A DNA stretch of 64,000 bases from Methanofollis liminatans DSM 4140 (GTDB taxonomy: Archaea; Halobacteriota; Methanomicrobia; Methanomicrobiales; Methanofollaceae). Where the stretch lies: positions 124,001 to 188,000 of the forward strand of contig NZ_CM001555.1 in the NCBI RefSeq assembly GCF_000275865.1, given 5' to 3'. The position numbers and the translations under genes were made by a program. The notes beneath the pieces were generated by a model. It did no database searches, was not told the origin of the DNA, and worked only from the letters and a program-made list of their open reading frames with translations. Position 1 is the first letter of the stretch, and the number at the start of each line of letters is the position of its first letter. Shown piece after piece: positions 58,201 to 63,888 of the stretch.

Positions 58201-58628
58201 GGCAAGAGAAAGGACTCTGTTTTTCCGGAACCGGTGCCAGATGTAATTATACAATGTCTGTCTCCTTTCAGTGCAACCTTTAACATCTCATACTGGTGCT
58301 GGTAGAGAGTGTGGTCTTGGCTGAAGAGGCCACATGTAGCGAATTGTTTGAATTCCTTGAGTGTGCATTCGTCAAAAACATCATCAAGATCCTCTGTTGT
58401 GAGATCCCGTGTCTGATCTGACTGCTTGCTCTTTGAATCCAGCGACAAGCCTGAACTGCGATATGTTGGAAGGGCTTCAATCCATGGTTTCTGGCACAAA
58501 ACATCAGAATTTTTTAATTGTAATTCACGTTCAGAATTGATTGAATCATAGCGTGTCTTGAAGGTTGTCTGAACATAGCGTATAACTCCGTCTTTTACAG
58601 CATTATATGCACCAATTGGATCAATCAT
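52227..58628 (-). CDS. Giant SF2 helicase with DUF1998 domain (DruE-like)
   Basis: A 2133-residue helicase. Walker A is SGTGSGKTESF (~residue 128), the DEAH box is LVLDEIHLYRG (~365), and motif VI is QQRAGRVGRRGQA (~1382). Zinc-binding Cys pairs recur (CERCGAVY, CAECGANY, CPNCKWPHL...CTECL, CRRCGG...CPFC), and the C-terminus carries the DUF1998 signature CTTACYRCIMNYRN...HGLLDWRLG (~1970). Size and architecture match DruE of Druantia; related helicases occur in DISARM and Dpd systems. I chose the ATG at 58628, preceded by GGTGATTGATACCA, over the TTG at 58637. A TATA box is at 58671. The gene is AT-rich relative to the core. Confidence 0.87.
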   Translation of the reverse strand: MIDPIGAYNAVKDGVIRYVQTTFKTRYDSINSERELQLKNSDVLCQKPWIEALPTYRSSGLSLDSKSKQSDQTRDLTTEDLDDVFDECTLKEFKQFATCGLFSQDHTLYQHQYEMLKVALKGDRHCIITSGTGSGKTESFLLPIFAYLVKESSDAETWSRPRKKREHQDDYWQHKSQWIPQRINETRPAAVRAMILYPMNALVEDQLVRLRKALDSESALEWLNKHRNGNRFYFGRYTGVTPVTGDRRSMDTIGLKYKSGELRKKLREFEDASDRAKLFSKSASTQDSPTLRDAKKEASFFFQNLNGAEMRSRWDMQEHPPDILITNFSMLSIMMMRGEESGIFDKTRDWLKEGRDSGKERLFHLVLDEIHLYRGTAGTEVAYLLRLLLYRLGLTPDSDQLRILGSSASLEEDGNIGLSAKEFLHQMFGAPAEKFEVIEGALEQTTGSSEGLTDMEWNRLAHAFECLAEDYERYGSSPSNTDEACRRTAVELAHALGYPYNPNTGSAAAALTVLFRSKELNIRERLLSALYNKESGGFQAESIETFGERIFAQPYNEQAVRGLFIARGLCDGYKDPDNQDLSGFIGNSPEIDENILPLFRFHWFFRNLDGLWASTEPTSNGSISSGEERPVGELFSHPCYLTPGDSGSRVLELLRCERCGAVYLGGYRLLNNKDTKELLPLDPELSGIPERSIDVQVNLRNYREYGIFYPKPKNRSFLEGIASSNWELWEKQDRHFDDQLLMGHWRHTWMNYSTGEFSREDPGLSPEKWFEGYIYEIGIENRGSFRDILTMVGGPEKAETLRALPTVCAECGANYLKKRYISSPIRGFRTGFSKFTQTLTKELFSLLPAEERKVVVFSDSREEAATTAAGIEQEQYKQLIREILFREILVVAEGKEYLIDEIRTHLQDLTKTKNKDKIHEFSKSQFSQKTSDYINLYSPDILQIVKDVRRTSKQIKDNPDLDPDDLDILRKEYSSAQSRLMFFEPMDNGLPPVPIYDLVARPAAVKKGLGDSPGYLVERFVQLGVSPGGTRFSEQEIEVKTEQNFPEGKTINIVRYFTWYDLFDMETGKWLPTDDDDKKKARVKIINDLYKGISNFLFPKLFYSLESSGLGFVKALPTAISIERFEECLEGCQGQPYSEVYRLALEYYGSQCNCKPEVFQQACDSMIRILGDTYRYDASDFNVTEFPDYRSITSKKIKNFLGKLAEMWGTNPEVVGNSIIEFLARCGHPNLIVNIGEVVIVPTKSNTPVWICPNCKWPHLHPSAGICTECLSPLSGDPSLECNEIRKRNYYSHSFWQEGSTDQHERLIRLHCEELTGQTDNPAQRQRQFRGIFVECPGGEKQEKKKAQEIDALSVTTTMEVGVDIGTLRAVVLANMPPERFNYQQRAGRVGRRGQAYSFVLTLCRGGRSHDEYHYSDPSYMTGSKPPMPFLSMKEDENESILDRLVAKEALRLAFKYAGVTKKDCPGGGDIHGEFGTSVLFQGIEEGAKDRRVHEKVREWLMGDAGKSAREQIIMAFVDPSTPQKKAEKKVAHLRDYVTRVLPEQLDKALERDDIIGEGLAQRLAEMAILPMYGMPTDERVLMHGLPDKESKRTEPYSISRSLDLAVTEFAPGAQKTKDKAVYTSIGFSVPLRKSFENKWAVWKPAGQENDPLKFIRWIQRCRRCGGVKILLKKPLHDAEECPFCHQARPEEIEAYWVAVPAGFRTDLWRGHDIVEDNVFNRTSLTIAEHRSTSPKERGNENWKVSFSERVPVWKINDNRIGIHPKLFAGSYVPSKCYQYDRKSKRYYESKIRAKQWIAEDQQNDRVRDKDAISQYIMGKIESGGEEEVRKIAIASRKVTDIFRYNIQQKPSGILVNPLSSTETTRSALYSSAFIIRSVVGDMLDIDPEELDICRIQPMSIPSPISGEENVGQVVIADKLPNGSGFSLWLYNNWKERVLPNILSTNPRNETFMGSILSDEHIFGGDGKPPCTTACYRCIMNYRNMPYHGLLDWRLGLAYLRLMGDLNYRCGLDGNFTYPELKGWPDNADREARTFSRMIEHSAGDNGGQALFFDHNTEYGLPVICLECAGSKMGIIICHPLWDFNTPGDSLLSTAKARLHAKIGERNPIISIDTFNLVRRPTWCLERVLSGGE

Positions 58629-58670
58629 TGGTATCAATCACCCATATGATGTTTGAAAAAAGGTTTTTTC

Positions 58671-58679
58671 ATTATATAG
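58671..58679 (-). promoter_or_regulatory. TATA box of the giant helicase gene
   Basis: On the minus strand this reads CTATATAAT, about 45 nt before the ATG at 58628; the GGTGAT ribosome-binding sequence sits between. From 58680 to 58924 I see no supported gene. Confidence 0.5.
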
Positions 58680-58924
58680 AGGTATTGTTTTGAATATTCT
58701 CAAAAATAGGGCCTAAGAATGGAATATTTGAGCAGCAGCATGATCATGTGCTTCTGTGATTGATCTCTCTGACACGTATCGAGGTTCTGCGTGACTGAGC
58801 GTGACCGAGCAGTCCATGTGGTCGAACTTCTGGGGGTTGCCAGCAGGACGAACTACATGAATTTCAGGGAGCAGGTCATCAAAGCCCTGCGCCATTGTTC
58901 TCACTTTGAGATAGTGGTGATCTC

Positions 58925-59030
58925 CCCTCTCCCCTCAATACACCCTCCTCTCCGGAATAACCCCCCGCACACCGCCCCTCGGGTTCTCGATGTCCCCCCG
59001 GTACCAGGGGATCAGGTGGACGTGCAGGTG
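58925..59030 (-). pseudogene. Truncated second copy of the HIT gene 3' end
   Basis: These 106 bp match 59963-60068 (the 3' end of the intact HIT gene) with 99 identities. Translated on the minus strand they keep the frame and stop codon: HLHVHLIPWYRGD, then ENPRGGVRGVIPERRVY and stop at 58935. The copy ends exactly where an IS-like terminal repeat begins, so the rest of the gene is lost. The mostly silent differences suggest that it descended from a functional HIT gene of a related strain or element. Confidence 0.8.
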
Positions 59031-59349
59031 TCAACGGCGGTGCAAAAGTGTACAGATCGGACGGAAAAAAAGCGTACACTTGATCAGATAATGATATCGG
59101 AACTCATCCCGGCAGGGTGTGTCCGGCGAAGCCCCTGCCTCCGTCGTTCCTTCAAGCGATAACTATCGCCTTTAATGTTCAGCGTCGTGCAGTGGTAAAA
59201 ATCCGGTCAGGGACCGCTGCAACAATCACATGGTCCGCGAAGATAATTGTCGAGAAGTGTTTCAAAGGTCGCCAATTTCAGCCTCTTCAGGTTATCGGGC
59301 CGGGATCTTTATCCCACCGAAACCGGGGAATTTTGCACCGCCGATGACA
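59029..59349. mobile_element. IS21-like element remnant, 321 bp
   Basis: Near-perfect terminal inverted repeats: the left end is TGTCAACGGCGGTGCAAAA (59029-59047) and the right end is TTTTGCACCGCCGATGACA (59331-59349), whose complement differs at one of 19 positions. The ends begin TGT and finish ACA as in IS21-type elements. Only a stub of a reading frame remains (ATG at 59090, MISELIPAGC, stop at 59162), so the element is internally deleted. No clear target-site duplication is visible. It interrupts the HIT gene copy on its left but not on its right. Confidence 0.68.
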
Positions 59350-59421
59350 CAGAGGGGAACTCGTTCCTGAGAATGGGGGGACAGCATGACAACCCGGGGT
59401 TTTGCGTCTGCATAACGGGAT

Positions 59422-59450
59422 CATTGTAAATATGATCAATACTTACAATG
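59422..59450. promoter_or_regulatory. Inverted-repeat operator of the RelBE-like module
   Basis: Perfect 8-bp arms CATTGTAA (59422-59429) and TTACAATG (59443-59450) with a 13-bp spacer end 4 bp before the antitoxin ATG. The position suits autoregulation by the antitoxin or the toxin-antitoxin complex. Confidence 0.55.
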
Positions 59451-59454
59451 GTTC

Positions 59455-59658
59455 ATGTCAGCCACAAAGCGCGTGCCCGTTTCGGAGGAGGTATGGTCCG
59501 ACCTCTCCACGCTGAAAGGCCCCGGTCAGACCTATGACGATCTTCTTGCCAGGATGATCGAGCAGGAAAAGAAGCGGCGCTTCATTGAGGACATGGATCG
59601 CATCGAAGAGGATGGGGACTTCGTGGAGCTGGACGTTGGCGCACAGAGTTCTGATTGA
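59455..59658 (+). CDS. Antitoxin of a type II toxin-antitoxin pair
   Basis: A 67-residue protein with an N-terminal ribbon-helix-helix-like segment (TKRVPVSEEVWSDLSTLKGP, then TYDDLLARMIEQEKKRR) and an acidic C-terminus suited to covering the toxin. It resembles short archaeal antitoxins of the VapB/DUF7557 kind. Its end overlaps the toxin gene by 23 bp. The inverted repeat directly upstream is the likely binding site. Confidence 0.78.
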   Translation: MSATKRVPVSEEVWSDLSTLKGPGQTYDDLLARMIEQEKKRRFIEDMDRIEEDGDFVELDVGAQSSD

Positions 59659-59926
59659 TCGGAAGGTCGGTGAATCCCTTCGTCGCCTCAGCCCCAAAAG
59701 CCAGCGGATCGTCATGGACAAACTCTCTGCTCTTGTGGAGGATCCCTATCCCGGCAACGGCAGCGACAAAGAGCGCCTCCATGTGCAGGGCCGTGATGAC
59801 ACCTACCGGATCCACATCGGCCACACCTACACTGCATTTTACCGCATTCACGAACCGGAAAAAGAAGTGCTGATCCTCGCGGTGATGTCGATCGAGCAGG
59901 CCCATAAAAAGTATGGATTTTTTTGA
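59636..59926 (+). CDS. RelE/ParE-family toxin
   Basis: A ~96-residue RelE-fold mRNA interferase or related toxin. The segments VLIDRKVGESLRRLSPKSQR and RVHIGHTYTAFYRIHEPEKE-like strands (here YRIHIGHTYTAFYRI) are typical of the family, ending with VMSIEQAHKKYGFF. The TTG at 59636 is the best start, following GGAGCTGGACG within the antitoxin gene; an ATG further upstream would read through the antitoxin in another frame. Active-site residues cannot be confirmed by eye. Confidence 0.78.
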   Translation: MAHRVLIDRKVGESLRRLSPKSQRIVMDKLSALVEDPYPGNGSDKERLHVQGRDDTYRIHIGHTYTAFYRIHEPEKEVLILAVMSIEQAHKKYGFF

Positions 59927-59972
59927 TCCCAAACACCGCATGGCGCAGGGCATATACTCTCCCCCTCTCCCC

Positions 59973-60350
59973 TCAATACACCCTCCTCTCCGGAATAACT
60001 CCCCGCACGCCGCCCCGCGGGTTCTCGATATCCCCCCGGTATCGGGGGATCAGGTGGATGTGCAGGTGCATCACCGTCTGGCCGGCTGCCTCGCCGACAT
60101 TCACGCCGACGTTGTAGCCGTCGGGGTTGAACTCGCGGTCGAGGTGGGCCTTCGCCTCCCTGACCAGGGCGAGGAGGGCGGCCTCCTCCTCCCCGGTGGC
60201 GTCGAAGAGGTCGGGGAAATGCCTGAACGGGATGATCAGCAGGTGGCCCGGGTTCACCGGGTAGCGGTCGTACCTGGCATAGCAGAGGTCGTTTTTGAGG
60301 ACGACCTCTGAGGGTTCGGGGTTGCAGAACGGACAGGTCATAGCGCCCAT
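59973..60350 (-). CDS. HIT-family (histidine triad) nucleotide hydrolase
   Basis: A 125-residue HIT protein that acts on nucleoside-phosphate conjugates. The signature HLHIHLIPRYRGD (histidine triad) lies near the C-terminus; CPFCN and a His-rich middle (GHLLIIPFRHFPD) complete the family pattern. GC content is high, like the core genome, in contrast to the flanking islands. It starts at 60350 with GAGG upstream; the ATG at 60341 is possible. Its last 106 bp are duplicated at 58925-59030. Confidence 0.93.
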   Translation of the reverse strand: MGAMTCPFCNPEPSEVVLKNDLCYARYDRYPVNPGHLLIIPFRHFPDLFDATGEEEAALLALVREAKAHLDREFNPDGYNVGVNVGEAAGQTVMHLHIHLIPRYRGDIENPRGGVRGVIPERRVY

Positions 60351-60410
60351 GCCTCGTAGCCCCTGATCTCAATTAAATCTTCATATTCAATTTTAATACA
60401 GAAACAGGGC

Positions 60411-60707
60411 TCAAAATTGTTTTTTCTTATCTTTATCGGTGTTAACTTTCTGATCCAAATCCTTACCGATCTCCTCAATGATTATGTGTGGCTTTTTGAA
60501 CTCATACACCTTCTTACGGCGGTCATCGCTCAAGCGATGGGAAATGATCCATCCAGACTTTACAAGAATCGGAAGTACCTGACCAGCATAAGATTTTGAG
60601 ATATTAAGTATCGTTTGAGCATCTGTATGCGTGAACTTTTCACCTTTTTTTACGAAATAAAGCAGGGAAAATTTCTCGAGGAGGTTTTTGGGGATTGATT
60701 GGGTCAT
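60411..60707 (-). CDS. Winged-helix regulator divergent from dpdA
   Basis: A ~98-residue protein with a MarR-like winged helix-turn-helix (KNLLEKFSLLYFVKKGEKFT, DAQTILNISKSYAGQVLPILVKSGWI, then the wing HRLSDDRRKKVYEF) and a basic, Lys-rich tail. The ATG at 60707 is preferred; a TTG at 60719 would add four residues. It faces away from the dpdA operon across 77 bp that contain a shared TATA region and an inverted repeat, so it is the natural candidate regulator of that operon. Confidence 0.78.
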   Translation of the reverse strand: MTQSIPKNLLEKFSLLYFVKKGEKFTHTDAQTILNISKSYAGQVLPILVKSGWIISHRLSDDRRKKVYEFKKPHIIIEEIGKDLDQKVNTDKDKKKQF

Positions 60708-60749
60708 TCCTATGTTCAATATCGAGGAAAAATTACTTATACATATGAG

Positions 60750-60772
60750 TAGTCTACCTATTTCCTAGACTA
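60750..60772. promoter_or_regulatory. Inverted-repeat operator between the wHTH gene and dpdA
   Basis: Perfect 7-bp arms TAGTCTA (60750-60756) and TAGACTA (60766-60772) flank a 9-bp spacer. A TATA-like box CTTATACATA is at ~60737-60746, so the repeat covers the expected dpdA transcription start and would block it when bound. Confidence 0.5.
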
Positions 60773-60784
60773 ATTGTTGATGAC

Positions 60785-61813
60785 ATGGTACAACTCAAAA
60801 TAATTCAGACAGCCACGCGAGAACTTGAAACACCGGCCTTCTTTCCCGTACATAACGGGGGAAAAAGTGCTGAGGGAAATACACCCCGATACTGGGAAAC
60901 CATTCCCGAAATGAACACGATGATGATCAATGCGTATTCTATTCTTTCCAGTCCGTTGTATGAAAAAATGGGAAATGGTGGGCTTCATAAAAAATTTTCA
61001 GAAAATGGGGTTTTCTTTGTCGATAGTGGAGGTTTCCAGCAGAAGAGCCGCAACATCACTCTCGACCCTATTAAAATACTTCGGGTTCAGGAGACGGTCG
61101 GCGCCGATATTGCTGCGACACTGGATTTGCCAACGTTCACGGAGGACTGCATCTACAACCAGAATCATGCAGATTTCGTCAAGAAGTCCGTTAAAAATGC
61201 ACTCATTGCCCTTGAGAACCGAGAACGTGAAGATATGCTCATCTATGCATCTTTGCAGGGGAACGATCCCGCAATGATGGTGAACACCATCGATTACCTG
61301 ATGAAAAAGGGTAATTTTGATGGCTTTGCAATCGGCGGCTGTGTCCCCAAACGCTCCAGGTATCACGAGATCATAGACATCATCCATGCCGTACGGCGAC
61401 GAATCGGCGATCGACCTCTTCATGTTTTTGGCCTGGGAGGGCCGGCCATGATCCCCCTCATGGTGTATATGGGGGCAGACACCTTTGATTCATCGGCATT
61501 TATCACAGCCGGATCAAAACGCCTCTATTTCATGCCAGAAAAAGGGACAATAGAATTTTCTGATATTCCTGAAACACTATATCTGCCTTGTGTATGCCCG
61601 GTCTGCAGCAAGCATACCTACCACGAGGTGCGCTCAGAGCGAAAACTCATTGCAATGCACAATCTCTGGATGATAACGCACGAACTACGGAAACTGAAAG
61701 TCGCCCTTGAAGAGAACGAGGTTGAGCGCTACCTTGAGAAACGATTAAGGCACAATCCCGCGGTTTACGACGCCTTCCGCTACGCAAAAACAAAAAAAAG
61801 AGGTCTGGTATGA
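60785..61813 (+). CDS. dpdA: DpdA-like DNA 7-deazaguanine transglycosylase (TGT fold)
   Basis: A 342-residue member of the tRNA-guanine transglycosylase superfamily. The substrate Asp is in FVDSGGFQQKS (~residue 80), the nucleophile Asp is in GADTFDSSAF (~234), and the zinc site is CVCPVCSKHT (~271) with the His in LIAMHNLW (~291). It lacks the PUA and C-terminal domains of archaeosine TGT (ArcTGT), is too short for it, and stands in an island next to helicase-type genes. This fits DpdA, which exchanges guanine in DNA for preQ0. Archaea already make preQ0 for archaeosine, so the precursor is available. It heads a three-gene coupled operon. Confidence 0.82.
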   Translation: MVQLKIIQTATRELETPAFFPVHNGGKSAEGNTPRYWETIPEMNTMMINAYSILSSPLYEKMGNGGLHKKFSENGVFFVDSGGFQQKSRNITLDPIKILRVQETVGADIAATLDLPTFTEDCIYNQNHADFVKKSVKNALIALENREREDMLIYASLQGNDPAMMVNTIDYLMKKGNFDGFAIGGCVPKRSRYHEIIDIIHAVRRRIGDRPLHVFGLGGPAMIPLMVYMGADTFDSSAFITAGSKRLYFMPEKGTIEFSDIPETLYLPCVCPVCSKHTYHEVRSERKLIAMHNLWMITHELRKLKVALEENEVERYLEKRLRHNPAVYDAFRYAKTKKRGLV

Positions 61814-62649
61814 GAAAGAGCCTGCGTCCAATAACATTTCGGAGAGTCGTCGAAGCGGCGTTCTGCGTAGAAGACGAGCACGAGCTATCATACCAACAAT
61901 TTCAGGATATTTTCGCCCTTTCAGCAAACAGATCTAAAGAAATTCTCCGTGAAATGGCACGAATGGGTCTGATATCGCAGGAAGACGATCATTACGTCAG
62001 AACAGAGACGACAGGACAGTTCGTACAGGCCGTCAGAGATGACGACTGGCTATCTGTCCATGATCTCATGATGGGATATCCGTATTATGCTGCGTTCTAT
62101 CGTGGGGTGAAGAATTCCGGACCTATCGAGTTACACGATCTCCAGGACCTCATCTCTGATGAAGAGTTCAACTTCAACGAAACAGCTCTCTCCGTTATCT
62201 CAGACTGGACATTGAGGATCGGATCGCTTCAACGGAACGTCTTCAACAACCATTATTATGACGTTGATGGCACAGGTGAATCCTTTACAAAGGTCTTATT
62301 GAATGCATACGATGACTTGAACCTCTCCGGGAGCGGGAACCTCAAACAACGATATGTCGAGATTCCGAAGATCCGGGAATATGTCTGTGAGCAATTGAAA
62401 ATTTCAAGAAAGAAGTTTGATACAACATTTGTCGATCTCTATGGGAACAATATTGGAAGATGGGAACTGGCCGGCGCTCCGATCACTACACACGCAAAAA
62501 AATCCAGCACTAAGATAAAATCTCTTGTTTTCTCTCAGATGCTCGATAGAGTGTCGATAGAACTCACATCTGATCGATATTTACAGGGGATCGAGTACGG
62601 GAGAAAGCAGTACTATTATCTGGCAATTCACACGAGGGATGTTTTATGA
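61810..62649 (+). CDS. Winged-helix protein of the dpdA operon (possible DpdG)
   Basis: A 279-residue protein with an N-terminal winged-helix segment (LSYQQFQDIFALSANRSKEI, then LREMARMGLISQEDDHYVRT, ~30-75). The middle is helical with acidic patches, and the C-terminal ~60 residues are beta-rich (RVSIELTSDRYLQGIEYG). Its start overlaps dpdA by four bases and its stop overlaps the ATPase gene by four bases. In bacterial Dpd clusters a winged-helix protein (DpdG) is next to an ATPase (DpdH); equivalence here is inference from order and fold. Confidence 0.75.
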   Translation: MRKSLRPITFRRVVEAAFCVEDEHELSYQQFQDIFALSANRSKEILREMARMGLISQEDDHYVRTETTGQFVQAVRDDDWLSVHDLMMGYPYYAAFYRGVKNSGPIELHDLQDLISDEEFNFNETALSVISDWTLRIGSLQRNVFNNHYYDVDGTGESFTKVLLNAYDDLNLSGSGNLKQRYVEIPKIREYVCEQLKISRKKFDTTFVDLYGNNIGRWELAGAPITTHAKKSSTKIKSLVFSQMLDRVSIELTSDRYLQGIEYGRKQYYYLAIHTRDVL

Positions 62650-63827
62650 GTGATTTAAAAATTATCATTTCTAAGAAAAATTATGAAGTTTTCGGGCTGA
62701 ATGCAAATCCGTTCCCCTATTCGGGTATACCCGATCAGGTTCCAAATATTTACGTCGGCCAACCGGAGGTGATGGGCAAGGTGAGTGCTGTTCTATCCTC
62801 GGTGTTCTCGACCGGCCACTCGAATCACCTGATCCTCACCGGATCCTATGGCAACGGGAAGAGTCACACCCTGAAGTTTATTCAAGCTCAGGTACAAAAC
62901 AAATTTTTTGAAGGTTCGGCCATCAAACCAGTTGCAGGATATGTTGCCCAACCTGGGGAGTCTTTTCTGGATATATACCGGGATTTTATCTACGACCTTG
63001 GTTCGGCGTATTTGAAATCATGTTCGCAGGAATATATCGGCACAGTATGCGAGGAGATATCGGAGAACGGGACGATCGAGGAAGACATTCAACCGGGGAT
63101 GGGCTGGCGAGCCATTGAGAAGGGAAAGGTCCTGCTCTCTGACATCGTCCCTCAGGCATATGTTCGGCTCTCCGAGTTGACGAGGTACCCTGATTTTTCC
63201 CGGGCGTTTTTGAACCTCTCCTATGAGGAGAATGCCTACACCTCATGGGAGTGGTTGAGCGGAGAGTCTATCGAGTATTCACGTCGGAGAGAACTGCATC
63301 TGACCTCGAACATCACGGCCCATCACGCACAACGTGCGTTTATGGCATTGAAGACGGCGCTGGAGGCGATCGGTCATTCGCCGATGATCATGCTCATCGA
63401 CGAGTTTGAATGTATCGAAACGCTTCAGGCCAGGACGAAACAGAATATGCTCAATGCACTCCGGCATTTGATCGATATCAATCCAACGGGTCTTTCGATG
63501 ATCATCGCCTGTGCGCCAGAGGTCTGGGAGCCACTTGTTGCCGAATATCATGCATTTTCTGATCGTATTGCAAAAGAAGCCAACCTGAAGCCTCTGGATA
63601 AGAATTCAGTTGTTCACCTTATCACTGAATACCTCAATACCTGTAGGCCGAATCCCTCTGATTCTCTTGAGCCATTCACTGAGGAGTGTGTGCAACGGAT
63701 TTTCGTGGAAGGTAACGGGAATGCACGGCGGATTATTACGATATGTGGTCAGGCGATTGATGAGGCTCTCTCGAAAGAGATGGAGGGTGTTGATCTGGGG
63801 GTGCTTGAACGTATGAGTGGAATATGA
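62646..63827 (+). CDS. AAA-type P-loop ATPase of the dpdA operon (possible DpdH)
   Basis: A 393-residue ATPase. Walker A is GSYGNGKSHTLKF (~residue 67), Walker B is MLIDEFECIE (~251), and the sensor-like IIACAPEVWEP follows. The N-terminal NPFPYSGIPDQVPNIYVGQ resembles Orc/BrxC/DUF2791-like loading ATPases. ATGA overlap with the previous gene. It probably loads or powers the restriction part of the system; the downstream genes are beyond the window. Alternative reading: a BREX-like BrxD ATPase. Confidence 0.8.
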   Translation: MSDLKIIISKKNYEVFGLNANPFPYSGIPDQVPNIYVGQPEVMGKVSAVLSSVFSTGHSNHLILTGSYGNGKSHTLKFIQAQVQNKFFEGSAIKPVAGYVAQPGESFLDIYRDFIYDLGSAYLKSCSQEYIGTVCEEISENGTIEEDIQPGMGWRAIEKGKVLLSDIVPQAYVRLSELTRYPDFSRAFLNLSYEENAYTSWEWLSGESIEYSRRRELHLTSNITAHHAQRAFMALKTALEAIGHSPMIMLIDEFECIETLQARTKQNMLNALRHLIDINPTGLSMIIACAPEVWEPLVAEYHAFSDRIAKEANLKPLDKNSVVHLITEYLNTCRPNPSDSLEPFTEECVQRIFVEGNGNARRIITICGQAIDEALSKEMEGVDLGVLERMSGI

Positions 63828-63888
63828 CATAATATCCATCATGCTGACTCAGTTAATATTCCATTCATCCACTCAATAAGATCAACAA

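Noticed and set aside
58791-59162. 123-codon + frame between helicase and toxin-antitoxin genes
   Set aside because: It reads across the HIT fragment (antisense) and into the IS remnant, so it is not a single gene.
60785-61813. Housekeeping archaeosine tRNA-guanine transglycosylase
   Set aside because: Too short and without PUA or C-terminal domains, placed in a mobile context with an ATPase and a regulator; DpdA fits better, though only phylogeny can settle it.
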